DNA from: Fasciola hepatica
Lineage: Eukaryota > Platyhelminthes > Trematoda > Plagiorchiida > Fasciolidae
Length of the DNA: 64,000 bases
Reading direction: 5' to 3'
Assembly (NCBI GenBank): GCA_948099385.1
Contig: CANUEZ040000151.1
Coordinates: 690,001-754,000, forward strand
Part shown: one piece after another, positions 22,357 to 33,380 of the stretch
Numbering within the stretch: position 1 is the first letter of the stretch
How the letters are laid out: every line of letters begins with the position of its first letter
The notes under the pieces: generated by a model
Databases searched by the model: none
Told to the model about the DNA's origin: nothing
The model's input: the letters and a program-made list of their open reading frames with translations, nothing else
Program-made: the position numbers and the translations under genes

Positions 22357-24144
22357 CAGTTCTTAGTATAGTACATTTCTTGAGCGTGGTCAATAAACAT
22401 GCACAAAGCAAGATCAGAGCGTACAGCAGTACATGTCAATGTGAGGTATTCAAAAATTCTAAATTTATAAATCACACAGCAACCGAAATACACCAGTAAA
22501 GTCATGTAGTGTTTGAGTGAACAAAAGTGGTAATGGTTGAGGCGGAAATTCCGAATCGGTTTCGAAATCGCTGGGCAGTGGTGGGATTGCTGATATAAGC
22601 GACAATTGGGCGGTCACTAACGAGTAATCGGGCGGAGGAGATGCCAAAGAACATTGTTGGAAGTAAAGCAAGCATAAGGCTTTCAACGTGCAGTCAGAGA
22701 TACGAGCGGAATATTGGAAACTGATCCAGCATTGGGTAACTAATTGTGGAGGAAACATGTGAAATAAAGGCAAGCGAGTCAAATGTGATAATAAAACGGA
22801 CATTTTGTGCAGGTTATTACAGTCATGTGGAAATTAAAATGAAGGCGAAAAGCTTCGCAGGGACTTCAGTGAACTTTTGAAGAGCATGAATGGTGTATGG
22901 ACGTATAACGGACTTTTAAAGAGAAGAAAAGCCATCAATGAAACGGATTAGTGGAGACAAACGTCAATGGTTTGGCTAGGCAGAAGTTGGAAGAGTGTAA
23001 ATTTTTTTTGTATGTGATAGAAAATTGTTAACCAAATTATGGTTGGCTGCAGATGGCTGGTATTCTGTTCCTTAAAGACCTTGGTTGCAGATGGTGGCAG
23101 GTAGAATGTTGAGGGAAGCAGGTAAAAAAGGGCTGGGTTCCGGTCATTGGTTTCGTACTGCAACGCGGGAAGAATTGAACTGTTGGGTTGGATTATTTGG
23201 GAATAGACGTTGAGCGTATGTGTTGGTGGTTGGTGTCAGGAATCATCTCTGCGATCCGGTGAGACTTTCATGAGGTTTTGTCAATCCGTGTACGGTGCCC
23301 CATGTAACGTCAGGAGGCGAGAGCATAGGTTTGAACCACTGATCAAATCGTCCAGTCCTTACGGTAATCCGGAACAAACGTCGATTTGGCCGATGGATAC
23401 CCAAATACCCAATGCAATCTGGAAGAGATCAGGAGTGCGGCAGTCTGGAGAGTGTTCCAGCTGTGGGTTATGATTATCGTTTTTATGGAAGCAAGAAAAT
23501 GAACATTTTGTTATCCGAACAATTAGTTATCGTTTGGCTAGTGGACTGGTCTATTAGGGATCCCTAGACGGAGACTGGTAGCTTTCTAGGGTAGTTGGGT
23601 GGTAGTAGAGATTTAAGGCGATATCAGGTAGGCGGTGGATGAGGAGAGCGTGTTCGTTTGGGAACCAGGAATAAGACAATAGTAGAGGGTATGGTCTGGA
23701 AGAAGAATGAGAAAATAGGAAGATAACAGTCTGGTCAGTTCACCAGCTGTGGTCGAGGACGGCAAACAGTAAAAAGGGGGAAAAACACTGGTGTTAAGGA
23801 GAGGATTTTTCATGTGGAAGCACACGTGCTGGTATTCCGCAGGGTCAAGAGAAATCAGAGCCATACGGATTCCGGTTGGAATGGGGTCTTAGCTTACCAT
23901 GAGCATATGCGCAGAGTAGCGAAGCCTAGATTCTAAGGAATGGTAATCCGTGCGGCAAGGCTTCAGTGTACGAGAAAGGTGCAAAAAACAGGATGGGACG
24001 GCTGAGTTCTAGCCTGAGCCAGAAATTAAGTGCGAGCGAGCACCCATCGCTAAAGGACGGAACGGTTGTACTTATATATATGCAAATTATGTTGTAAAAT
24101 GGCACAATCTAGTTAGGAAGGGGGCAAAAGTGAGTGGAGCATAC

Positions 24145-24260
24145 CCAAGGTATATGTACATATATATATATATATATGCATATGTATATGTATGAATAGG
24201 TATATATATATATGCATATATATGTTTAAATATAAATGTATATATAAAATATATTGCTGT
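24145..24260. repeat. TA-rich microsatellite in M 3' UTR
   Basis: Runs of TATATATA, TATGTATA and TATGCATATA. The same position in B (63051-63072) has a much shorter version, so the array length varies between copies. Confidence 0.8.
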
Positions 24261-24804
24261 GTACGTGGGTGCGATCATCAGACGGGTCATGCGAAAGCGG
24301 TTGGACGCAAAAGACTGGCAAGGAAAGTGAGATAGACAGACGCAGTCTGGGTATAGACCAGCTGAGGATCAACGGTTAACGGAAAGAAGAACGAAAGTTA
24401 GGCACGGGCTCATCGGTGCAGCGGATCCCTAAGGCACATTGAGGCCATGAAACGTGAGACTAAAAGGGAAACGCCTAAGTGTGGCTAAAACTTTCAATGG
24501 GGAAGTTAGTATTTCGCCTAGAGTGGTCATTGAGCCGGAGTAAAGACTAAGTTCTGCATGGATTCACAGAAGAACCTTAGTTGGGGGATAAGGTGGGAGC
24601 AGAAATGGTAACGTCCTAACTGGGTGTTGAGTTCAGTTAGTGAGTCACGCTAAGTGAGATGAGTCAGACTGGATTTTCCAGTTTGAAATCGCAGCGGTGG
24701 TGAGGGAAGTATATGTGGTGGGACCTGGTGCGGAAAAGAAGCATTGTAAGCTAAGAGATGTCGAGGTGCGTTGAGTTACTCACCATGCTTGTGTTAATAT
24801 TTAA

Positions 24805-24986
24805 AGGACAGCAGTGAGTATATATATATATATACATGTACATATATATATATATATTTGTATATACAAATATTATATATATATATTTGTATATACAAAT
24901 ATTATATATATATATTTGTATATACAAATATTATATATATATATATTTGTATATACAAATATTATATATATATATATATTTATAAA
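24805..24986. repeat. AT tandem array with a 14-bp perfect palindrome
   Basis: The palindrome TTTGTATATACAAA occurs four times, at 24857-24870, 24886-24899, 24915-24928 and 24946-24959, with periods of 29, 29 and 31 bp, separated by (TA)n. The matching site in A (about 57350) and B (about 62570) has only a short AT-rich stretch, so this is a local expansion. Confidence 0.9.
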
Positions 24987-25346
24987 GCCGACCAGGGGTT
25001 GGATACTGAAGCAGTTTTTATAGCGTTGTTGAGGTTGGTTTCAGGGCCGCAGACGCGTTATAACTAAATGAAGTTAAATAATCGTGGAGCGGGTGAGACA
25101 TATTGACAACCTGTTGGGAGTAATACGGTGGTCTCTATAAATAAGAGCGCATCTGAAAAGATTTGTTTCAAAGTTGAATTGGCAGGATCCTGTAAGTTGG
25201 TATGGAAAAACAGTTAGTGGACGCAGACATGCTTACATATGTCGATGGCGAAGTCTAGGAGAAGCGGTCAAACAAAGCAATCAGAATTTTAAAAGCGGTG
25301 AGGTTATTTCGGAAGGTAAGGTAAAGAGAGAAAGCAGAGCAATGGC

Positions 25347-28168
25347 CTAAAAGTCGAGGCCTATCTCGTAAGCTTGACTTTCGGTTACGTGAACGTTGAA
25401 TAAGCGCAAAACAGTTGGGACAGAAAGGAATTTATCAATAGCATGCACGAATGCATACTTTGACCGAGAAGATCTGATGTGCAAGGGAAGTTTATTCCAG
25501 ATTCTGGAGTACGCGAAGAGAAAGAACTTAGAGCGTAGAACAGTCCTCGCGGAGGGTGTGGTAATAGTATACTGTCTATTACGGAGTGAATATCCAGTAT
25601 CCGGGGAGAAGCACAACTGGTTGGAGGAATAGGATTGCTTAGTCAATGGCTTATACAGAAATACCAGATTCAGCTTGATGCGACAGAGCCACAGGGGTTC
25701 GATTTTGAGAGATAAGCATCGTTCCCTGTAGTTTAAGTTGGACGACCAACCGATAAGCTGTTTTGTGAATCTTCTTTGAATACATTGGATAATAATCCTG
25801 TCGGATTTTCTCATGCTAGTGAAGATTAGGGGACAATATTCAAGAAGGGGCCTGGCATGTACTTTGTACATGTAGAGAGTGCTCTGCCTAAGCTGAAAGG
25901 ATCTGAACAGAAGACCAAGACACTTTTTAGCCTTCGCCGTTTGGAAGACAGCATGTTCCGAGAAGTTGAAAGAGCAAGAATAACTTAATCCAAGTTCTCT
26001 TACTAAGGGCTGGCTGTCGATGGGTGAACCGCCAATGCATAAAGAACCAGGAGGAACCTGGCATTTGTAAGTAAGGAAAATACACTTGTCGGAGGAGAAT
26101 TTCATCGCCCAGGTTGAGCACCATTCATCAAGAGCGGCTAAATCAGCAGAGATTTTAGGGATAGTAGTACTGAGGTTGCCAGGCGAAAAAGTGTAGACTA
26201 TCTTAATGTCGTCCGCGAACAAAAACGGCGTGCCATATAGTATTGTCGGAAGCATGTCATTTATATATAGGAGGAAAAGCAGGGGGCCCAAAACACTGCC
26301 CTGAATAACACCGCTAGTAACAGGCTTAGGATTAGAGGTGTGCCCGTTAATTAAGACAACCTGTGAACGATGAGATAAGTGAGACGAGAACCAAGAAAGA
26401 AGTGGATCGACAATCCCAAATGACCGTAGCTTTGTTAAAAGGTGGGGGTGAGGTACACGATCAAATGCCTTGGATAAGTCAAGATAAAGAACGACAAAAG
26501 ATTTCCCACTTTCATCAGAGTCGGTGACGAGATTCAGAAAATCATACTGACAAGCCATGCAGGACCGTGAACGGAGGAATCCATGTTGGTTGTGATTAAT
26601 AAGACTGAGGCTTAATAAATAGCTAATAATATTATCTTTAACTATTTTTTCCATTAACCTGGATAAGATGGGGGTATGGTTTATAGGGCGATAATTGGAT
26701 ACCTCATGTAAAGGTCCTTTTTTATGAATGGGAACGATTACCGGGCGCTTCCAGTTAGCAGGTACGGTGCTACCATTACGTGAATGAGTGAAAAGGTTAA
26801 GGAGCAACAGGAAGAGATCCGGTCCATCATTGACAAGTGCAATTGGTGGTAAGCCATCGGGGCCTAATCGAAGGGAGGGTTTGCTATTGGATAGTAGCTT
26901 AGAAATACTCCTGGCATCGAAGGGTATCGTAGAAAGGAGAGAGTCGGTAAGTGGTGAAGATGGGGGCGGGGCAATGACAGTAGCTGGAGCCATGGCTGAA
27001 GCAAAGAATGCATTGAAGGCTTCGGCCATACAATGTGGGGAGGTGATAGATGAGTTATTATCCAGAATCAGAAGTTGGAAGTCGGCCTTAACATCAGCGT
27101 TTCTAGACTTATGCAACAAAGAAAGAAGTTGCGACTTGTTAGGATGACTCAAAGCCTTAGCTTCTTGGTCACGAAATCGCGTATTATCTTGTCGTTGAAT
27201 AAGTGTGGAGAGGCGGTTTAGACGAATAAAAAGTGAAAAGTCGTTGGAATTATGTAGTTGTTTGAGAAGTTTATGGTACTTCTTATGGAGTGGCGAGACA
27301 GGCGACCTCTTTTTAGGTACAGCCTGGGCAGTATTGGACAATTTTTCCAGACATTCGGAAAAGAAGGAGTAGAAAATATTCGCAGCATGCTGAGGGTCCC
27401 GGGTGAGAAAATAATCACCCCAGTCTTTCTGCCGAATAAGCGTGACTAGCAAGGCCCAATTTCTGCATAGAAATGTATTTTTGGAGGGGTGTGCGGGATT
27501 AGGTGGGCCACTAAGGGGCAGATGGCAGATAACCATTTTATGGTCACTACCGGGGAAATTTCGTGTTACGGTCACGTCGATGAGAGGCATGTTATGAGTA
27601 AATACCAGATCTAGTATGTTCCCATTTCTGGTAGGTTCGACAACATGTTGTGTCCAGCCGCCAAGATGAATGCTAGTGATCAGGTCCATAAGATTGGGAG
27701 GAGCCGAGAGGGTGGGCCAACAGATGTGGGGAGATTAAAGTCACCCGCAATAAGCTTGGTTCCAGAAGGAAGCAAGGAGAGGTATTCGAAAGACCTAATG
27801 AGAAGTGGAAACAAGGAACTGGAGGAATTTGGTGATCGATACACGCAGCCAATGTAAAGAACAATGGTTTGGAGGTTCATAGTGAACCAGAGTGCCGTAT
27901 GTAAAAGAGGGGTCGTGGCGTAGACTTCCTTGACGTAGGCTAGGCACGCACCACCACGCCGGTTCGGTCTGTCGGTCCTTAGAAGACTGTACCCTACCAA
28001 AGATACTTGATCATTGGGAGTGCTCTCAGAAAGCCAGGATTCCGTTATTGAGATAATGTCGTAATTATTTGTAAGGACAAGTTTTTTAAGGTGCGGGAGT
28101 TTGTCAAGAATAGAACGCGAGTTGAGTAAGGCTAAAGATATACCATTTGTGGGAGGTGGTATAGGCAC
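25347..28168 (-). pseudogene. M ORF2: endonuclease-reverse transcriptase, one 1-base deletion
   Basis: About 940 codons. The endonuclease part (28168-27690) shows LLNSRSILDKLP, ITESWLSE, RRGGACLAYV, IGCVYRSPNS and LIAGDFNLP. Comparison with A shows one base missing near 27729, shifting the frame just after GDFNLP. The remaining 780 codons are open: LPGSDHKMV, linker, SNYRPINHTPILSRL, DLSKAFDRVPH (about residue 406), GVIQGSVLGPLLFL, catalytic FADD (about residue 493), then the C-terminal region ending before 25347. All catalytic acids visible are intact. Apart from the single deletion this would be a normal CR1-type ORF2. It should reverse-transcribe its own RNA at nicked chromosomal targets. 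Confidence 0.9.
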
Positions 28169-28259
28169 ATCAGGGGATGGTTTAATTTGGAAGGAGGCAG
28201 GCTATCGCGATTGGAGTGAGCGGAGATTAGGGTCAAAGGGGAATATGTTGATGGTGAGG

Positions 28260-29809
28260 CTAGTGGAGGTTCAGATGGGGTGGCTTCCAGCCAAGCCGAA
28301 TTAAATGTTGCAGTGAGAGGGACTGCTGAGGGGTAAAAAGACTGGGCATCAACGGAGGGGGAAACATCGGAGCAAAGGGAAAAACCTGTGGGGTTTGGCG
28401 GGTCGATATCAGACAGGGGTGATTAGGGGCAGTCGAGAAATACCGGCCAGTCGGAATCGAGTATTGGCTGAAGGGGGGTGCGGAGGGCAGAGTTGAAAAT
28501 GTGTGAGGAATAGGGGTGTAGGGTGGTAGATTAAGCTGAACATTGTTGGAGGGGTAATTCAAATTGGATGGAACACCAAATATGGAGCACTTAGAAGCGG
28601 GAGCAGTGGAGATAGTTGTTAGGTGAGACGTACGACGTGAGGCAGATTGGACGGCGTGTGGGGGCCGTATTTTGGTATTGACAGGCAGTGAGCACGGTAC
28701 ATTTGTAGGGATCATCAATGTATTGGGGCAAGGGGTATTTTTTCAGGTTGAAACCTTATTCGGTGAGTTAAATCGAGTTGATTTAAGAGGAGGCAGTTGA
28801 ATGAGAGAGGGGCTTGTGAGACGAATGGGAAGACTGTTAGACCTATTCCTCTGGACGGCAAGTAGTTTATCACCGGAGGGAACAGAGGGCGAATTAGAGT
28901 TCGTGGTGTATCTAACAGGCGATGAGGTGGGAGAGCGAGGCAAAAGTTGGCGTCTTTTACTGGGTGGCAGTAAAAGGGGAGAAGCGGAAATGTCTAAATC
29001 AACAGTAATGGGATTAGATTTTAAAGAGTTCATTACGGGAGCAGATGAGGAGGCAGTGGGCGGTTGTGAAGAAGCAGGAGGCGCGTGTGAAGATAAAACA
29101 GTGGGGACTTGAGAAGGAGCTGTGGAGCGACCAGCCGCCTGTGTTGAAGGCTCAGAACTATCAGGCGTCGTTCTGGTGGGGAAAGTCGAAGGATATCTGG
29201 TAATTTCCCTTTGAAGTGGGGTTTTATCTTCGGCTATTTTTATGTTTTTATAAGGAGAATTAGAAGCTATAGTGTAACGCATTTTTACGAATTCTTTGGC
29301 AGATAGATCATCTGCAAATCGCATAAGGATTGGACAGTTGAAGCGCTGAACGCGCTTACGCAGCCTTGTTATTTGACAAGGAAGGTGGGTCATACCACAT
29401 GCATTCAACAGCGTGTGCTTGACATGCTCCAGAGGTATTCTCTCTGGGACAATAAACACGACTGCATTACGAGAGTTCCTCACTCTTATGAGAACTTCGG
29501 ATGCAACAAAGTCGATAAAGCGGCTCACAGCTGTCAGGTTTGTAAGGTGAAATTTTCGGTGCGTTCAGTGATGCACAGTAAGTGGGCGAGTTTAGATATC
29601 GTATCTTCCAAATTCATAATCTGAGACTTTATATCTGAAATACTTCGGTCTAGAATAGCTGTTCTTTCCGTCGCCAAGCCTACAAAGTCACAGAGGTCAA
29701 CCGAACATTGTTTTAAGGCCACGGGAGTTTGAAGAGGCCTATTTTTCCTAGTAACTGGGGTATGAGTGGACGGGGTAGTATTGGAAGTCTTCTTTGCTAC
29801 ACGTGGCAT
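28260..29809 (-). pseudogene. M ORF1: RRM-like RNA-binding protein, two lesions
   Basis: Starts MPRVAKKTSNTTPS at 29809. Residues about 40-85 form a likely coiled coil (ISDIKSQIMNLEDTISKLA). A frame change lies near 29530. The next part has RNAVVFIVPERIPLEHVK, then CPILMRFADDLSAKEFVK, which I read as the RNP2- and RNP1-like strands of an RRM-type fold. The tail is rich in Pro, Ser and Thr, with one stop at 28743-28745, and ends LGWKPPHLNLH at 28260. The assignment rests on conservation between six copies here and on the known RRM-type ORF1 of related elements. The sequence itself does not prove RNA binding. Confidence 0.75.
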
Positions 29810-30012
29810 TTTGAAATATCAAAAAGATGCTGTGACTGAGGTGGAAAAGTAACGGCAAACTAGAGCTGTGTTAGAATTTACCACTGAGAAGAAAAAATAC
29901 CTGAATTTCTATGGGTTAACGGAATACTCTAAGAAAATATAACTTTTGGTATTTTCTAAGACAGATGAATGAAAACTATATCGATAACAGCAAGCAAAAC
30001 GACCTGGTGTAG

Positions 30013-30283
30013 CGCAATAATCCCGTTCGACTTCAACGTTCAGCCATACAGAGTCTACAAAGCCGTCTAGGATAGGATGCCGAAAGCTTGTCGCCCTGAG
30101 AGCTTCCTTTACACACACTAGACAGCCTCTACCACGTTGATTTGTTCTGTCTTTGCTGCTGTCCTCTAATAGATAGGAGTCCGATAACCAAGATTTCGTC
30201 ACTAAAATAAAGTTATAGTCGTTTGGTAGTGCAGCTGATCGTATGTATTGGATTTTGTTCCTAATAGAGCGTGCGTTGACCAA
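30013..30283 (-). pseudogene. C ORF2, endonuclease amino part
   Basis: Minus strand: MVNARSIRNKIQYIRS, ILVTKSWLSD (the ETWL-type motif with Glu replaced by Lys), NQRGRGCLVCVKEAL and VDSVWLNVEVERDYC. The frame appears to run on to 29909, but that extension is M's 5' UTR. The true partner is 22356-21919. Confidence 0.75.
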
Positions 30284-30679
30284 TATCAGTGTACAAGTTC
30301 CCGCGATTCTGGCGTCGTCATTGATATTTGTACCTACCGTTCGTTGACCGCTGCATTTAGCCTAAAAAGAATCACAAGCGCAGGATGCAAGCCCGCTTGA
30401 GTTGTCATTCGCAAATGGAGGACTCGGATCTGCGTGTAGAATATTACGTGACGGGGTGTTGGGCATTACACTACTATAAGGCTGATTAGAACGGTTCATG
30501 TGAGGCATATCTAGGTTATGGGGCCACTTTGAGCCCACGGTAAGTATGGAAAAATAGGCACTTTGGCTAGATATGGGGTGCCCGCTGGTAGATAGGAAGA
30601 TAAGCGATACTCCCGGATGATTTACTGGGGGGGGAGGTAGGGAAGATGGAAATAATGGGAGATTGGGCTGATGGGAAGG

Positions 30680-31942
30680 TTACATTAGTCCGGAGCTAGG
30701 TATGAACGCAGTTCGCTCATCAAACCACCTATTATTATTACGGATATGGTCCCATTGTTGTTGTATCATCATCTTGGAAGTGTTATTTTGTTTCATCTGC
30801 CGAGGGATGCTAGGGTATCCCAAATGAGGGAATTCGGTCGGTGACGAATTTGGTCTGGATACGGAACGATCATTGTCATTGTTCATGCATCCCCGCATGG
30901 TTTGGCCGCACGGAGACTTGGCCTAGGCAACTAACCTCTCGTTGACCCTCTCTCCTGGACGGTTATTTATTGTCAGCGACATACGTGGCATACGAGTGGC
31001 ACACATGGGCTTTTCATCAGTTTTTAAACGGGGGCCTATGGGGACAGATATTAGAGCTGCAGATCTTATTTCATCGGGAACTTGAAGTCCCGTGGAACCG
31101 TCGACCGGAGCTGGAGGCGTAATGTGAGGACCCTCCTGGGATGAGCCCGTAGGTGTTGTCGATATGTGTTGTTGTTTTGGCTGGGGTAGCTGTGGGCAGG
31201 TGGAGAAAGATTCGTCTAGATCAACTAACCCTGTGGATCTTTTAGGGGTAGAAGAGTGAGGGGTTTTGTTGATCCTTGGTAAAGTGCTCGGGGAAGGGGG
31301 TGACTTCTGGATCTTAATGCCAATGTGATTAGAATTTACAGCGGCACCTCTCATCACTTCTCTTTGTGGTGGCTTTCTATCAGCTAGTATCTTAATTGAT
31401 TTAAACTGTGAAGCAGTTGCGACTATACTCTGTTTAGTGATGAATTCTCTAGCGACATTTCCATCAGGAAATTGGAATAGAAGGGGACAAGAGTGCTTAT
31501 ATGACCTTTTTCTTGGTCTTCTGCAGTGACATGGAAAGTGGGCCATGCCCACAGCTTGAAGAATAGTAGACTTAACCACTGTGATGTCTAGCCGTTCAGG
31601 GATGTTACAGACAACTGCATGCTTTGCATTCTGCAGCCGTCGCAGGATTTCCGATGCCACTGGGTCAAGAAACTGACCAGCTGCTGTTAGGTTCTGGGGA
31701 CCAGGGAGTGCCGAGGGCTCAAGAAGGAAGTTAGTGGTGTTAGTTTTGATAATATATTATCAACCGATGCAACCTGGGCAGACATTTGCCAAGTTACTTT
31801 CAATGGCTCTGGCCCTTCTGCTGGCCGCCCCAAATATTTCCATCATATTGGGGGTATCTCTGTGTTCAGGTCGTTTGGGTTTCTGATTTGCTGTAGAGCA
31901 AGAAACCATTGGTTGAGACCTTTTGCTAGTTGACCTGGCCAT
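30680..31942 (-). pseudogene. C ORF1: RRM-like protein
   Basis: An amino piece at 31942-31760 (MARSTSKRSQPM) is followed, after a frame change, by 31660-30923. The latter carries MASEILRRLQNAKHAVVCNI, CHCRRPRKRSYKHSCPLLFQF and DRKPPQREVMRG, the same domain order as M ORF1 but diverged. The Pro-rich tail continues to about 30680. More Cys and His residues sit between the two strands (CHCRRPRK...HSC) than in M, so a small zinc site is possible. Confidence 0.7.
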
Positions 31943-32195
31943 TTCATTTTACAGAATATTGGTGTTAGGCGATGTGATCTAAGATGATGACTAACGGATA
32001 GATAACCCAAGGGCGGGTAAGAATAGCTTCTGCCGTTTTATTTTTGTAGCTAACTGTGGGTAGCTCACACAAATTATGAAGGACTAGTAGTTTGGATAAG
32101 GTGTGGAGTTCTTAAATATGGCAATGGTGAAACGGTTAATATAAGTTGCTGGTGAAATATTCCTAGAATAACTAATATGAAAAATTAGCGAAGTT

Positions 32196-32340
32196 TACAG
32201 AAACCTCGCCGTGGTGTCGTCGTAGTCTGCAGCTACGGCATATCACCGGTCCTATGATGGCTGCCTTAAGCAAGGCACTGCTGACCATGATGAGTGCGGC
32301 ACTACCAGGAATGTTGAGTACAACACTTTTAGCAGAACCA
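32196..32340 (-). pseudogene. D ORF1, amino half of the RRM-like domain
   Basis: The minus strand reads AKSVVLNIPGSAALIMVSS and then LLKAAIIGPVICRSCRLRR. This aligns with M's RNAVVFIVPERIPLEHVK and LLNACGMTHLPCQITRLRK. The match stops near 32200, where C begins, and resumes on the far side at 17757. It is short, so the call depends on the nested-insertion model. Confidence 0.55.
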
Positions 32341-33380
32341 GCGCAAAACCGCTCGGAATTCGATCGGTTTTGCCGGTTCTCGGTCGGGCCTCTCCTATCA
32401 GGTCGATCGTTTTCCGGTCCGCTTGTTTAGTGGCCATTCTAGACGGGTCAACACTGAAGTAGCACGAAGAAAATCGACAACCAGATCGGCGTTAAATGCT
32501 TGGTTGACGTTGTATTTGAATGTAGTGGTTTGACTCATCGAAGTGTCCTGAAAACCTCGGTAGGGATTGCTCTATTTTATGGGCAAAATAAGAACAGTTA
32601 TTCGGGAGATCATAATTTGGGAGATATAAATGGGCATCGTAATAAATAATAAGAAAGGAAAAAAATCACCGAAGAATATTACAAATTTCGAAAGATTGCC
32701 ACAAACCACTAAGAAACCCCTAAAAAAACCGATCTGCGTGGCAATAAAAACCGTTCAATAACTGGCCAAAACCCGACCGAAATCAAATCGGTTTTGGAGC
32801 ACTTTTTGGCCGGTTCCTAACTGGTTCGCGCCGATCTTTTGAACCACGCAATGTGCTTCGTCAGTTTTATTCACTTTTCCAAAATCACACATCAAGATGC
32901 TCATTTCTATCTCCAAATTTATGACTTTTCGAATAATTGCCCTTATTTCATCCATTTCGATGGAGATAAAAGAGCTATCTATACCGAGGTTTCCAGGACA
33001 TTTCGAAGAACTAAATCAATACATTTAAATACAACGTCACTCAGGCATTTCACATTACTTCGGTTGCAAACTTCCTTCGTATAAATCCAGTGTTGACCCG
33101 TGAAGAATGGCCACTGAACAGGCTGACCGTAAACCGATCGAAAACCGATGTTACGAACGGGCTGGGTGCTGCAGGGGAACGGCGTGATTAGAATTTTCAA
33201 TTCGTTTCAAAACCCCTGGAAGTATACTGTCAATAAAGTTAGACGTAATACAGTCCTTAGTTATCGAAGAGGGCTCGAGAAGTTGAACCAGGAGAGTCAG
33301 GATTCTGGTGGTGCTTTCAAGGGCTTCCCCAAGTAGCACTTTGCCCACCGCTACCTTCCGGTAACCTGCCGGTAACAAGT
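32341..33380. other. Unassigned region with repeated GATCGGTTTT-like motifs
   Basis: GATCGGTTTTGCCGGTTCTCGG (near 32362), GATCGTTTTCCGG (near 32403), AAATCGGTTTTGG and GGCCGGTTCC (near 32782-32815), and the reverse form GATCGAAAACCGATG (near 33137) recur within 0.8 kb. Inverted CCGGTAAC copies lie at 33357-33373. Scattered subterminal motifs of this kind occur in some DNA transposons, but no transposase or clear terminal repeat is seen. Confidence 0.35.

Larger units (their letters stand above)
22364..25346 (-). other. M 3' UTR, about 3 kb
   Basis: The first kilobase (25346-24290) matches A 57000-58110 and B 62216-63046. After TA-rich arrays, 24110-22364 matches B 63075-64000 and nested copies Y and X-prime. 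A unit bounded like an intron lies at 23158-23246 (its 5' GT is AT in this copy). The 3' hairpin is TTGAGC-GT-GGTCAA (one mismatch). No coding potential is credible here. Confidence 0.65.
22364..30012 (-). mobile_element. M: near-complete CR1-like retrotransposon
   Basis: About 7.65 kb. It has a 5' UTR (30012-29810, matching 49441-49644 of A), ORF1, ORF2, a 3 kb 3' UTR, a terminal hairpin at 22380-22393 and a short ACTATACTA tail at 22364-22373. The flanks are the two halves of C's endonuclease, which read on in the same frame across the insertion, so M inserted with little or no loss and no obvious long target-site duplication. It is the best preserved CR1-like copy here. Confidence 0.8.
17758..32195 (-). 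mobile_element. C: CR1-like element inserted in D, split by M
   Basis: The 3' tail, about 33 bases of TAATAATAA type, is at 17758-17790. The 3' UTR extends to 19840, RT and the endonuclease carboxyl part to 22356, the endonuclease amino part is 30013-30283, and ORF1 is 30680-31942. M occupies 22364-30012. The 5' end is set near 32195 because D ORF1 sequence resumes there. C is more diverged than M and carries frameshifts. Confidence 0.7.
9682..32340 (-). mobile_element. D: outer CR1-like element, split by C and R1
   Basis: D is read in four minus-strand pieces. The ORF1 amino half is at about 32340-32200. The ORF1 carboxyl half, endonuclease and RT start run 17757-14510. The RT core and C-terminus are at 13420-12629. 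The 3' UTR runs to about 9682. The gaps are filled by element C (17758-32195) and RTE copy R1 (13562-14501). The two ORF1 halves meet within the same RNA-binding domain, which is the main support for one original element. All frames carry stops, and D must predate C, M and R1. Confidence 0.65.

Noticed and set aside
24857..24959. TATA boxes or operators in the AT palindromes
   Set aside because: The palindromes form a tandem array inside a retrotransposon UTR, with no gene start nearby.
24857..24959. CRISPR-like repeat-spacer array
   Set aside because: The units are separated only by (TA)n, not unique spacers, and the genome is eukaryotic.
24087..25067. Tyr/Ile-rich frames across the TA arrays
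   Set aside because: They are translations of microsatellite DNA.
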